From: an uncultured Myxococcales bacterium
GTDB taxonomy: Bacteria > Myxococcota_A > Bradymonadia > UBA7976 > VGTA01
Direction of reading: 5' to 3'
Length of the DNA stretch: 55,919 nt
Assembly: GCA_937146725.1 (NCBI GenBank)
Contig: CAKZRU010000113.1
Span: forward strand, 1 to 55,919
The notes below the pieces were generated by a model, which saw nothing but the letters and a program-made list of their open reading frames with translations, had not been told where the DNA came from and ran no database searches. A program made the position numbers and the translations under genes. Within the stretch, counting starts at the first letter, position 1; every line of letters begins with the position of its first letter. Positions 22,763-32,341 of this stretch are shown here, one piece after another.

Positions 22763-25700
22763 TTAGCGCCCACAGCTATTGTCACCATAGCAAGTTTTAA
22801 TTTCCCAAACCTTGCCTTGTTGTTTGATGTAATCTCCAATTAAATTAAAGAAGAACAAGCCGACATCAAACTTACCTTCATAGTCAGTGGCACAGGTTTC
22901 AAGGCAAAGTTCATCGTCCTCTACACACTTTAAACGGCAGCGCTCTATATAAATGTCTTGGTCCATCCCAGGAAAATTAAAGCCATGTTGGCCTTCCGGA
23001 GATGAGTAGGGAAAAACTGCGCCCGAGTACCCACCTAATGGATCAGCATTTTCAAGTCCTGCATGTAAAGGATGGCTAAGGCGAGGCACTTCAATATCTG
23101 ACCAAACATCTGCACTACTGCTTTGACCTTCTGGGCGACTAAAGAGTTCAATATCCACATGAACTCCATTTCCATTAATATCCGTGTTACGTTTCAGATT
23201 ATGCACAGCTTCAATGGAGTAGGTCTCTAATAGAACTTGATTTGCTGACTTACCGCCTTGCTGTTCAATCGGTGTTGTATAGTCGATCAAACCGGCCGAA
23301 CGCCCTAAGGTTGCCCCCGAACTAGCCGGTACATTCATGTCACCCATAGTGGTCACAATGAGGGCATGCGCACCAGAGTATTCATCCATTGCAGGATAGT
23401 ATAACGGCTCTTTGAGCATGTGTCGTGCATAAGAAGCCGGATCACCACCATCAAGAACTAATTGACCAATACTTAAAAAGCGCCTTAAGCCAGGCGATGA
23501 GCGCTTTTCACCAAACCCCTCTGATAAAGCCTGTAAAGGTGTATTTTGTACATATTCCTCGCCTAAAAACTCTATAGTTTCACCAAAGCGATCTAAAACA
23601 GCGAGGGCTTCAATATTGTCACTCCGCTTGGAACAGCGAAGCGGTTCACTTTCTGTCCACTTAATTTGCGGTCCTTGATAGGCACTTAAAACAATACGAT
23701 CTCCCTTATCACCATCAATATGTACCCTAAAGCTTCCATCTTCTTGCACATAAGCACAGCTTGTTTCACCATTATCTAGATTTTCTAAAATCACTGAATC
23801 ATACTGTTTTAGACTTGGAAAACGACCGATATTTCTTCGTCCGTCATCATTCAGCTCAGGCATCAAAGCATACACACGAGTGCCTTCTTCATCAGCTTCA
23901 CCAATGATGACCGGCCCCATTACTCTTAAAATCACAGCTTCTCGGACCCCTCCTTGAATGGAGCGAACGCCAATATCCCCAAGACCACCCCCGCCCGAGA
24001 TTGGGACAGCAGTGGTAATTTCTGGTTCTAAACTAGCAACCATTGATGAAACGATTCCACCGAGTGATGCCCCTAAGATACTGATAGGCGTATTCGCACC
24101 AATATCAACAATGCCATCAGCGTTAAAGTCTCCGGCAAGTTCAGCCTCTCCATCACCATTTAAATCTCTATCCCAGCGTCTTTGACCATCAAAGCTACGA
24201 ATCAAACGAATGAGTTGCATATGGTCAAGAACACATTGGCGAACAACATCACGAGTATGAAATACATAAGAGCTCCAATAATCAGCGCCGGAATCTGGGG
24301 CACCATCAAAATCTTGGTCAAAAGCTCTTCCCTTATTGGCTGCCTCTAAAAAGCCGGAAAGCCCGTAAATTCCTGTCAATTGTGTTGCTAATTCAGCCTC
24401 ATTTTGATTTAAGCCCAAACCATGAGAAGGGCAGTCGATGGCAATAGATGCTAAACCATGCTCTGCCAAGTATCCGGCAAACGCCAATGACTCAAAGCGG
24501 TTACTTCCATAGCCGTGCCCAACAATGACCAAAGGCATAGGACCATCTTTAGGCCTTTTATCTTCGGTTGGCATCATTAACCAAAACCAAATCTGCTCCG
24601 GAGTGACTTGAGTATCGACATCCAAAGCCACAGTATCAAGGTTTTGCGGCCAAGACTGTTCATTAAAAGGAAGCCATTGAGACACATCTTGAGGATCTAC
24701 TCCCAAGGGGGTACGGGCAAAAAGTTGAGGGGAGATAAAGCTACCAATCACGTGATAATCTACAGAGTTTTGAGCCTCAAATTGTACTTCATAGGCACGA
24801 GAGTTTGGATCTTGACCCAAAAGCTGTTGGGCAATTAGACTAAAAGGCTGAATCCAATCTTGCGTATGCATAATATAGGGATTTGTTTCATCTCCAAAAC
24901 GGCCGCTTTCGAGGGTTCGTAAAGGCTCAATTGTAGCTAACTTAGGAGCATAGGTTTCACTTTGACCGATCGCCCCTTGTATGCCCATTCCATAGATTCC
25001 CTCACGTACTGCAACAAATTGACTACCAAGACTTTGGGTTGTAAATGTAAAGGCAAAGGCAATATCATCCTCACTTAACCCAGCTTCTTCGGGTAAAAGA
25101 TCAGCAATCCCTTCCAAGGCTTCTTTTTGTCCTAAGTGATGATATGATTCAAAGGGTGAACCAATTGGACTACCATCCTCTGCCTTAATTCTTCGTGTTA
25201 GGACGACAGCATATGTTGAGCGTTCTCGCAGCGCTTCCATTGCTCTTACAATTAAGGTGTTTGTTTCACGTTCATAAAAAGTCATTAATGCATCAGCACG
25301 TTGGGCTAATTGGTCACGCTGTGGTGAGAGCCATACTCCATTGTCATCACAGGCGATTTCTTCTGTACCCGCTACCCCACAAGGTAAATAATTGGGTCGA
25401 TCTAAAACACCATCACCATCTAAGTCCTCAGGTAAATCAAGTATCCCATTCTGATTACGATCTTCACCCTCATCCAAAAGCCCATTACCGTTTACATCTT
25501 CACCTAAATCTAAAAGGCCATTTCCATTTAGATCTTCATTTGCCTCTTCAAATACGATTGAATTCGTCCATGAACGAGGGTCATGTTCCCAATAGCCATC
25601 CACCTGCTCTAAGATCACCGGATAATTACCAGCCCCCACATCAAGGCGAATTATCTCACCATAGTGATCCACTTCATTGGGATTATTTGGATCTTTCTGA

Positions 25701-26119
25701 CGAGTCACATTAATTAGGAAGATCACATCATTGTCTAAGTCAAGTAAGGGATCTCTATGCCCTGCAAGAATAGAACGCGGGTCGATAGGTCCGGTGAAAG
25801 GAATTGTAATAGGTTGATTCACGCCCCATCCATCGAGTTGGTCAATAAGCTCTCGGACCTTCGACTCAAGCTGAGTAGGGGCAATCATCGAGGCATTAAT
25901 ACGGCGACCGGTTGGTGAACTTGGATCATAACGGGTCGCAATATCATTAGGTAGAGGAATCTCCGGTAAAGGACGGTGCAAAAAGTCCATTTTGACCGTC
26001 ACCGGACTCTTAGGTACTTCACCAAGAGGCTCTAAAGTCGATAGACAGCCCTGTAAGACGATGCTAAAGAAGATTAAATGTACGCAACTATGGCGAAGAT
26101 ATAAAGTTACCTTGCTCAA
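22763..26119 (-). CDS. Large lipoprotein with alpha/beta-hydrolase domain and calcium-loop repeats
   Basis: An 1118-residue predicted lipoprotein (lipobox LQGC, Cys25). The N-terminal third resembles the N-terminal domain of bacterial virulence-factor-type lipases (PLPNDIATRYDPSSPTGRR; PFTGPIDPRSI). Around residues 190-245 are four calcium-loop repeats of the form D-x-N-G-N-G-x-L-D. The alpha/beta-hydrolase part has VIVGHGYGSNRFESLAFAGY and IDCPSHGLG, with the nucleophile elbow GASLGG (24057-24085). EF-hand-like loops also occur nearby (DLNGDGEAELAGDFNADG). The C-terminal region holds a histidine-containing HAGLENADP segment, and the last 60 residues carry eight cysteines. Likely a surface esterase or lipase; the substrate is unknown. 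It is last in a minus-strand envelope gene run. Confidence 0.8.
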   Translation of the reverse strand: MSKVTLYLRHSCVHLIFFSIVLQGCLSTLEPLGEVPKSPVTVKMDFLHRPLPEIPLPNDIATRYDPSSPTGRRINASMIAPTQLESKVRELIDQLDGWGVNQPITIPFTGPIDPRSILAGHRDPLLDLDNDVIFLINVTRQKDPNNPNEVDHYGEIIRLDVGAGNYPVILEQVDGYWEHDPRSWTNSIVFEEANEDLNGNGLLDLGEDVNGNGLLDEGEDRNQNGILDLPEDLDGDGVLDRPNYLPCGVAGTEEIACDDNGVWLSPQRDQLAQRADALMTFYERETNTLIVRAMEALRERSTYAVVLTRRIKAEDGSPIGSPFESYHHLGQKEALEGIADLLPEEAGLSEDDIAFAFTFTTQSLGSQFVAVREGIYGMGIQGAIGQSETYAPKLATIEPLRTLESGRFGDETNPYIMHTQDWIQPFSLIAQQLLGQDPNSRAYEVQFEAQNSVDYHVIGSFISPQLFARTPLGVDPQDVSQWLPFNEQSWPQNLDTVALDVDTQVTPEQIWFWLMMPTEDKRPKDGPMPLVIVGHGYGSNRFESLAFAGYLAEHGLASIAIDCPSHGLGLNQNEAELATQLTGIYGLSGFLEAANKGRAFDQDFDGAPDSGADYWSSYVFHTRDVVRQCVLDHMQLIRLIRSFDGQRRWDRDLNGDGEAELAGDFNADGIVDIGANTPISILGASLGGIVSSMVASLEPEITTAVPISGGGGLGDIGVRSIQGGVREAVILRVMGPVIIGEADEEGTRVYALMPELNDDGRRNIGRFPSLKQYDSVILENLDNGETSCAYVQEDGSFRVHIDGDKGDRIVLSAYQGPQIKWTESEPLRCSKRSDNIEALAVLDRFGETIEFLGEEYVQNTPLQALSEGFGEKRSSPGLRRFLSIGQLVLDGGDPASYARHMLKEPLYYPAMDEYSGAHALIVTTMGDMNVPASSGATLGRSAGLIDYTTPIEQQGGKSANQVLLETYSIEAVHNLKRNTDINGNGVHVDIELFSRPEGQSSSADVWSDIEVPRLSHPLHAGLENADPLGGYSGAVFPYSSPEGQHGFNFPGMDQDIYIERCRLKCVEDDELCLETCATDYEGKFDVGLFFFNLIGDYIKQQGKVWEIKTCYGDNSCGR
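25402..25547 (-). repeat. Repeats encoding four calcium-binding-like loops
   Basis: Four copies of a unit of about 33 to 36 bases encode D-x-N-G-N-G-x-L-D-type loops, similar to dockerin or thrombospondin type 3 calcium sites. They lie between the N-terminal and hydrolase parts of the lipoprotein. The complementary strand reads as a spurious His-rich frame. Confidence 0.75.
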
Positions 26120-26242
26120 AATTAACTCGTTTCACTATAAATGATGCTTGGCTTAATTTAACTTGTACGCTGACTAATGTTTAGTGAGCATATTAAAGCC
26201 TAATAAACCTAACTTAATTTAAGCGAAATGTCATTAACTGCT

Positions 26243-28999
26243 CTATTCATTTATTGAGTTCTTATTAGAATCGTCTTTAATTTGGCTCGGTCTTACATCG
26301 GGCTGATTATTTGGTACTTCACCGGTGGCTTTATGTGGCTTTTCATTTGGCTTTTCACTGATTTCACTGAACAGAATTTCCTCAAGTTTTTTGACAGCAA
26401 TGGATTTTTGAGCCGATTGTTTTTGGCACAGTGTACGAAGCTGTTCTGATTGTTTTAGTAAAATCCTTTTGGGTATAGCTTGGCGTCCTTGACTGCGACT
26501 TTTAATATAGTTTTCAGCTCGCCATCCTTCGCCATTTGCTTTCCACCAGCGCCAACGACCTTCTCGTTCACCATGTTGGTAATATCCGGCAGTCTTTAAT
26601 TGGCAGTTTTTATGCCAACTTAACCACAGCCCGATACGCTGTTCAATCTGCTTATGAGCACTTTTACTACTGTCTTGGTCACGCTCGCTTGCTTGATCTT
26701 TATCTTGTATTTCTTTCTGATCTTGTAGGGGCTTCAGTGCTTTCTCACTTTGGGAAGCGCTTTGTAGAGTATTAAACATACCTATTTGAGATAAGTTTCC
26801 TTGACGACTCCACCAAATCCACAAGCCCACTCTTCGCCCATGTTCATATTGACCCTGACTTTCTATCCCTCCGGCTTTATAATAAGTCGTCCATTGACCT
26901 TGTTCAGCCCCAGTATCATCAAAGCGTCCTTCATATTGCCGAGGCCCTTCGGGATAAAAGCCACGCCAAAGACCAATTCTTTTGCCGCGGTCATATTCAC
27001 CACTTAAAATAAGCTTACCTTCTCGATTATATTCTTGCCATGACCCATGAGCTTGATCTTCATCAAACTGCCCTTCTCGTTCTAATTCTCCATTGGGGTG
27101 CCACCAACGCCATGCACCCATTTTAACAAGTTTATGAGAACCATCTGCCACAACTCTACAGACTTGACAGCCGGCATAGCGTTCCTTCAGCTCAGCCGTC
27201 CACTGTCCTCTAATCGATTCGCATTGAGTTTCATCCGGATCATCAGATATTCCACTCGTAAACTCCAACTCTCTCCAATGGCTACCGGTATACCAATTTT
27301 GTTTCCATTTACCGGACTTTCGGTCTTGAGCATAACTACCCTGTGCCGATAACTCACCATTATTATGATATTCAAGCCAAGTGCCAGACCGTTGGTTATT
27401 GGTATACTCTCCTTGAACTTTTGGAGAGGATAGCCAATACCACTCTTTCCATGGCCCTGAACGAGCACTATCCACAAAGTTTGCCTCAACAGCGACTTGT
27501 CCATTGGTATAATAAAACTTCCACAGGCCTTGGCGAGCATTTTCTTGAAAGTCGCCTTCAAGCTCAATTGTACCATCGCGATAATATCTTACATAACGTC
27601 CCTGTCTTCTTCCCTCACGATAAGACATTGTACTTTCTAAGCCACCATGATCATAAAATGTTTTCCATTCTCCTGTGGGTAAGCCAAGCATCCATTCACC
27701 CTGCTCAGCGACAGCTCCGCTCGCATGATATGCAGTCCATTTACCCGTTCCTTGATTGATGATGCTACTTGGCCCCATCGGCTCGCCGGAAGGCTTGAGA
27801 TAGGTAAAGGTCCCTTCTGGTCTTCCACCAAGCATTTGGCCTTCCACCAAAAGCTCACCGCTGGGATGAAAACTTTGGGTCAAACCGGTTTTCTCGCCCT
27901 GTAAATTATAGCTCTCTCGTCTTAATAAGGCGCCATTTTCATAATATGTTTTTTGAGCGATAATCGTTTGATAGCTAAAGCGTTGACAAGATTCTACTCG
28001 TTCTTTGTGATCCACTAGCCAAGACCCATTTTGCTTAAGACAGTTCAGCTCATCCTCTCCCTGTCTTATGCCTTGCTTAAACTCACTATCTCGCCATTTT
28101 TGCCCTGTATGAAGCCATTCTTGCCATGTGCCATCCTCTTTCCCATCGACCATCACCCCCTCTTTAATCTTGTTTCCCTCTTGATGGTAAAAAGACCATG
28201 TGCCCTGCTTAACTCCATCCACATAACTCCCTTTTTCTTGATAGGCTCCTGTATGATACCAAGTCGCCCAAGGTCCATGTTTTTTACCTGCTTTATAAGC
28301 ACCTTTATGGGCCGGAATACAACTTCGTGCATGCCATTCAAATGATGGCCCATCCTTTTGATCATCCCGATAATAGCTCACACTTTTAAGTTGACCACCC
28401 GGGCCCCACTTTCTAAAAGCTCCTTCTTTTTTGCCTTGCCGATAAGTCACTTGCTCAATGGCTCGACCTTCAAGACTAAAGCTCCACAAATCCCCATCAA
28501 AAACATTATTTTTAAATGAAATAACGCCCTGTATAAACGCCCCTTCCTTAAAGATCCACAGACCTTCTTTCTTGCCTTTAACCAAACAGCCTTCTAAGCC
28601 TTTTTCGGTTTGAATCCATTTCCCTTTTTTGCGCTTACACTGCTTTTTATCTTGTTTATATTGCTGTTGTGGATAGATCTCAGTGCTTTTAGGTGGCAAG
28701 CCTCCAATATCAGCCGAGCTCGGTTGAGGCACTTGTGGACGCCCCTTAGTCTTTGAAACAAGCTCTGAGATAGGCTCTTTGACCGGTTCTTGAGCTTGAT
28801 CTGTTTTTTTTTGCTCGGTTGTTTGCTCAGTTTTTTGCTCGGCTTCTTCGCTGACTATATCGGTCTCTTGCCCATAAGCTGAAAGTGCCCAGCCGCAAAG
28901 ACCAAAACCTAAAAACATGGCTTGTAAACGAAGGTAAATAAAACGATTCGGCCTCATTACTGTACTCCACCAATATTTCATATTTATTTCTATTGCCAC
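26243..28999 (-). CDS. Exported YwqK/MORN-like repeat protein
   Basis: A 918-residue protein with an N-terminal signal or anchor (about 20-43, AMFLGFGLCGWALSAYG) and a Glu/Gln/Lys-rich linker. More than 20 repeats of about 20 to 24 residues follow, of the form G-x-W-x-x-[WY]-x-x-x-G-x-x-x-x-x-x-x-Y-x-x-G. This is the MORN-variant repeat of YwqK-type proteins, a name that carries a toxin-antitoxin label in databases without clear function. Three times the array is interrupted by an insert with consensus C-x4-G-x-W-x4-K-x4-5-C (C121/C138, C320/C338, C593/C611), probably disulfide-bonded. The last two are preceded by matching WRxxEFxxGI sequence. The C-terminus is a Lys/Glu-rich helix. It lies 22 bases after the TPR-like gene and is probably cotranscribed with it. 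Confidence 0.8.
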   Translation of the reverse strand: MAIEINMKYWWSTVMRPNRFIYLRLQAMFLGFGLCGWALSAYGQETDIVSEEAEQKTEQTTEQKKTDQAQEPVKEPISELVSKTKGRPQVPQPSSADIGGLPPKSTEIYPQQQYKQDKKQCKRKKGKWIQTEKGLEGCLVKGKKEGLWIFKEGAFIQGVISFKNNVFDGDLWSFSLEGRAIEQVTYRQGKKEGAFRKWGPGGQLKSVSYYRDDQKDGPSFEWHARSCIPAHKGAYKAGKKHGPWATWYHTGAYQEKGSYVDGVKQGTWSFYHQEGNKIKEGVMVDGKEDGTWQEWLHTGQKWRDSEFKQGIRQGEDELNCLKQNGSWLVDHKERVESCQRFSYQTIIAQKTYYENGALLRRESYNLQGEKTGLTQSFHPSGELLVEGQMLGGRPEGTFTYLKPSGEPMGPSSIINQGTGKWTAYHASGAVAEQGEWMLGLPTGEWKTFYDHGGLESTMSYREGRRQGRYVRYYRDGTIELEGDFQENARQGLWKFYYTNGQVAVEANFVDSARSGPWKEWYWLSSPKVQGEYTNNQRSGTWLEYHNNGELSAQGSYAQDRKSGKWKQNWYTGSHWRELEFTSGISDDPDETQCESIRGQWTAELKERYAGCQVCRVVADGSHKLVKMGAWRWWHPNGELEREGQFDEDQAHGSWQEYNREGKLILSGEYDRGKRIGLWRGFYPEGPRQYEGRFDDTGAEQGQWTTYYKAGGIESQGQYEHGRRVGLWIWWSRQGNLSQIGMFNTLQSASQSEKALKPLQDQKEIQDKDQASERDQDSSKSAHKQIEQRIGLWLSWHKNCQLKTAGYYQHGEREGRWRWWKANGEGWRAENYIKSRSQGRQAIPKRILLKQSEQLRTLCQKQSAQKSIAVKKLEEILFSEISEKPNEKPHKATGEVPNNQPDVRPSQIKDDSNKNSINE

Positions 29000-29021
29000 T
29001 TCTTACACAAATGATCTTTAT

Positions 29022-31295
29022 TTAGGGAAAAAGGCTTTCCACCGCATCACTCGCTTTGAGCTGTCTAATGTTACCATCGAGCGTATCCATCTCTTTTTGA
29101 GTTAATTCTACTTGCGGAGAGAAAAGCTCTTGGTGGGCTCGATCAACAACTCGCCAAACCGGATTTTTTTCTAAGGCCAAAACCCATGGGTCTTCTTGCT
29201 GACTCTTGCTTTGCTCTTCATCAGTATCCTTAACTTTTTGGATAGCATGAGCCTGTCCTTTGAGTTGACGTCGTCTTTGCTTGAGTGCTTCTTTTTCTTG
29301 CTCAAAATCAATCAAGGTCTGAGCACAGCGATAACGATTACCCTGTCGACCTACCAAGCAAATCTTAATTTGAGCTTTATCTGAGCTTACTTGTAGGCTT
29401 AAGTCAGCATTGTCATCAAGGATGAAGCGAGGTGATTTTTCCAAAGCTTGTAGTACCGCTTGGCTATAGTCGCCACCGCTTGCTCGCATACGTACGGGAA
29501 TACCAAGATTCAGTTGTCGAAGCGGTAAAGGGTATTCGCTCAGAAGTAAATGTAAGTCATCATCATGCACAGCTTGGCCAGAAAGCGCTGACTTGGCTGC
29601 CCAACGTAAGGCAATTAAGCGATAGCGAAAGAGTTTGGCTGCCTTGGGTACGCCCTTTAACGCCTGCTCCACTAACTTTAGACAAGATTGATAATGACCT
29701 TGTTTCCAACTTAGCTCCGCTTCGTAGCCATCAAGATAGGCATGAGCAATTTCAGAATAGTCTTGCTCTTCTTCTGCTCGAGCTTGTTTTAAAGCTGCTT
29801 TGATTACACCTTCTCCAAGAATATAAACTAAATGGCTACTATACCAAGGCATTACACTACTAAAGTATGGCTTAATCAAGTCGATCAGATTCATTTGATG
29901 AGTCGCAAAGCGAATAATTTGACGCTTTACTTTCCACTGTTTCCAAGCATCCATAAAGCGTTGAGGTTGTGCCTTAAGCCAACCGCCCAAACCACGGATT
30001 GCGCTTTGTTCGGCCGAGGCAATGCGCTGGCCCTCTAATAAGGCCCAATAAAGCATATAAGATTCTAAGTTAAGCATTTCCTCCGAAGCACTATCTGTAC
30101 CTGAAGCTCGGTCTGGATAAGTGACTACATCATGAATCTCTTTTAAGCCTCGCTGCCAAACTCCTAGACCATACATGAGCTCAGCTCGTCGAGCTTTGAC
30201 TCTCATATGGCTCTGCATCCATTCCATTGCTGTACTAGGCGCCCAAGAGCTTAATGCAGAAATGCTTTTTTGGAATTCTCCTCTGATCAGATAGGTCGCT
30301 GAACTCTGAATAAAAGGAGAACTAGAGCAGTCTCGATCTTCTGCTTTAAGGGCGATTCGATTAAAACGTTCTTCTTCATCAAACTTAAAGCACTGTCGCG
30401 AAGCTAAACCCATATTTAAGGCGATCACACAGGATTGTTCTCGGGCGTCAATATGCCCTTTCATTCCCCATTCATAACTTGCCTTACGGTTACGAGCTTC
30501 ACACTCTATGGCCATCATGCCATTAAAGGCACGACTGCGTACAAAGCTATTTTCACTTTGAATCTGCTTCAGTCCAATCTCTCTAGCTTCTTCAAAGCGA
30601 CCTAATTTCACTAAGGGCCAAATTTTTAGTTCATCTCGGGGAGGTTGATAAATCTGTTCATAGGCATTGAGCGCTTTAAGCTGTTTTTTCCTCTGATCAA
30701 TATCGCCTAAAATAAAAGATTCTTTAATCAGAAGGTCTTTATGGAGTTGCTTGGCCGCTGCTAATGTAGGGCGCTTGCCACAAGCCTGCTCTAGCCATTG
30801 AGTAGCTTCTCTTACCCAAAACAGTGCCTTCGGAAAATTACCTTCAGACTCCTCATAAACTTGAGCCAACACCATGGCTCCCAAAATGGGTCTATCTTGC
30901 TCATTTAAGGCCTTTTCAGCCAAGGTACGAGCTCGGTTTCGTTTTTGTGTATAAAAAGCAACCTTAGCCTCTTGCTCCGTTGCGCTGATCTTTAGGCAGT
31001 CATTGGAAATGGTTGTGCTTGTTTTTTGATCTGCTGCTACAAGTTCTTGCTTGTTAGTGATCTCACGCTTGGGCTCTTGGGGTCTTTGCGCATTAACCTC
31101 GTGAAAACTACCCAAAAGATAAAAAGCTAAGCTCGCTAATATGCTTAATTTATTTAGAACATGCAGTTTTTTCATTCTTTGCAAACTTAGAAAAGAAAGA
31201 CCCAAAAAAGAAATGGCAAGGGAAAGAGTTGCAAGAGAAAGAATTGCAAAGAAAAGAATTGCTAGAGAAAGAATACACAAAGTCGAAAAAGTCAT
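29022..31295 (-). CDS. Exported TPR-like helical repeat protein
   Basis: A protein of about 757 residues, mostly alpha-helical, with Ala/Leu/Tyr-patterned helix pairs (for example AEKALNEQDRPILGAMVLAQVYEES) resembling tetratricopeptide repeats, and a charged Gln/Lys/Glu C-terminus. Two starts are possible. ATG 31295, eight bases after the moxR stop, gives a long hydrophobic N-terminus built from LSLAI pentapeptide repeats. ATG 31175 gives a conventional signal peptide, MKKLHVLNKLSILASLAF, with cleavage near NAQ. I favour the second as the functional start but report the longer frame. TPR proteins next to MoxR and transglutaminase genes are common; a scaffold role is inference. Confidence 0.7.
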   Translation of the reverse strand: MTFSTLCILSLAILFFAILSLATLSLAISFLGLSFLSLQRMKKLHVLNKLSILASLAFYLLGSFHEVNAQRPQEPKREITNKQELVAADQKTSTTISNDCLKISATEQEAKVAFYTQKRNRARTLAEKALNEQDRPILGAMVLAQVYEESEGNFPKALFWVREATQWLEQACGKRPTLAAAKQLHKDLLIKESFILGDIDQRKKQLKALNAYEQIYQPPRDELKIWPLVKLGRFEEAREIGLKQIQSENSFVRSRAFNGMMAIECEARNRKASYEWGMKGHIDAREQSCVIALNMGLASRQCFKFDEEERFNRIALKAEDRDCSSSPFIQSSATYLIRGEFQKSISALSSWAPSTAMEWMQSHMRVKARRAELMYGLGVWQRGLKEIHDVVTYPDRASGTDSASEEMLNLESYMLYWALLEGQRIASAEQSAIRGLGGWLKAQPQRFMDAWKQWKVKRQIIRFATHQMNLIDLIKPYFSSVMPWYSSHLVYILGEGVIKAALKQARAEEEQDYSEIAHAYLDGYEAELSWKQGHYQSCLKLVEQALKGVPKAAKLFRYRLIALRWAAKSALSGQAVHDDDLHLLLSEYPLPLRQLNLGIPVRMRASGGDYSQAVLQALEKSPRFILDDNADLSLQVSSDKAQIKICLVGRQGNRYRCAQTLIDFEQEKEALKQRRRQLKGQAHAIQKVKDTDEEQSKSQQEDPWVLALEKNPVWRVVDRAHQELFSPQVELTQKEMDTLDGNIRQLKASDAVESLFP
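31213..31272 (-). repeat. 15-bp tandem repeat, four units, at the 5' end of the TPR gene
   Basis: Plus-strand units at 31213-31227, 31228-31242, 31243-31257 and 31258-31272 follow the pattern (A/G)TTGCAAGAGAAAGA. On the coding strand they give hydrophobic pentapeptides (SLAIL, FFAIL, SLATL, SLAIS) if the upstream start is used. Confidence 0.88.
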
Positions 31296-31302
31296 CAGCA
31301 CT

Positions 31303-32289
31303 TTAAATCTCTTTGGTTGTTGACTGGCTTAAGGTTTCAATCGGCTTTTTTAGGGCATCTTTAATAAGGTCCTCGATATTTCGAACTCCTGGAATCACAG
31401 TTAAGCGGTGAGCGAAGATATAAGGCGCTAGATATTGGATATCATCAGCGCTTACATAATCTCGTCCCTTGAGGATAGCCCGAGCTTGTAAAGCTGGGAT
31501 CGCCTGCACCAAAGAACGAGTTGATACACCTTGTAGACAGCGCTTATCCGCTCTTAATTCAGAGGCAAAATCGACCAAGCAAGCTTTAACAGCATCATGA
31601 ACAAAAACATCATGTCGAATACTGTGACGAGCATTCACCACCTGATCTCGACTGACTCTTTCAAGCTCTTTCTTTTCACGAGGAATCCCCCATGCATTGA
31701 GTACTTCTAATTCCGCTTTGCGATCGATGTGTTCCATTTTAACTTTAAATAAAAAACGATCAAGTTGAGCTACTGGAAGTGGGTAGGTCCCTACGCTATC
31801 CAGAGGATTTTGAGTGGCAATCACAAAAAAGAGCTCATCTAATTGATATGTTTTATTATCGACAGTGACTTGTCCCTCAGCCATACATTCAAGCATTGCT
31901 GACTGTACTTTGGGTGAGGTACGATTGATCTCGTCAACTAAGAGTACCAAGGAAAAGACCGGCCCTGGTCTAAAGTAAAAGTCATTTTTTTGACCATCAA
32001 ACACCATAACACCGGTGATATCGGAGGGAAGCATATCGGGGGTAAATTGCACTCGTCTAAAAGGGGCTTTAATTTGACGATTTAAACCGTCTTCTCCCAA
32101 GATAATCGCTTCGCCTAAGGCCTTGGCTAAAGTTGTTTTACCCGATCCCGGATAATCTTCCAAAAGCATATGGCCACCGCTAAGTAGAGCGATCAGTGCG
32201 AGTTCTATAACCTCATCACGTCCCATCACATCATATTTCATGCGGGATCTTATGATCTCAGCAACTTGTTGTGCATCATTAATAGACAT
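31303..32289 (-). CDS. MoxR-family AAA+ ATPase
   Basis: A 328-residue cytoplasmic AAA+ chaperone-like ATPase. Walker A is LEDYPGSGKTTLAKAL (about 41-56), and Walker B with the following motif is LLVDEINRTSPKVQSAML. Sensor 1 is VIATQNPLDSVGTYPLPVAQLDRF, the strongest MoxR hallmark. The C-terminal lid has VSTRSLVQAIPALQARA. MoxR proteins usually act with von Willebrand factor A or DUF58 proteins to mature membrane complexes. Here the usual DUF58 partner is absent and the upstream gene encodes a TgpA-like transglutaminase (52-base gap). An internal ATG at the N-terminus matches the family start. Confidence 0.92.
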   Translation of the reverse strand: MSINDAQQVAEIIRSRMKYDVMGRDEVIELALIALLSGGHMLLEDYPGSGKTTLAKALGEAIILGEDGLNRQIKAPFRRVQFTPDMLPSDITGVMVFDGQKNDFYFRPGPVFSLVLLVDEINRTSPKVQSAMLECMAEGQVTVDNKTYQLDELFFVIATQNPLDSVGTYPLPVAQLDRFLFKVKMEHIDRKAELEVLNAWGIPREKKELERVSRDQVVNARHSIRHDVFVHDAVKACLVDFASELRADKRCLQGVSTRSLVQAIPALQARAILKGRDYVSADDIQYLAPYIFAHRLTVIPGVRNIEDLIKDALKKPIETLSQSTTKEI

Positions 32290-32341
32290 TCATTATTCCT
32301 TTGCTTTAAGAGCAAGCGTTAAAAGGTAAAAGAGCTAAAGT

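Noticed and set aside
25195..25713. Plus-strand 172-residue His-rich open frame
   Set aside because: It is the complement of the Asp/Asn-rich calcium-loop repeats in the lipoprotein gene. It has no ribosome site or similarity, and the minus-strand frame is clearly coding.
27187..27576. Minus-strand 129-residue frame inside the YwqK-like gene
   Set aside because: Same strand but another frame, arising from repetitive sequence; no start signals and no similarity.
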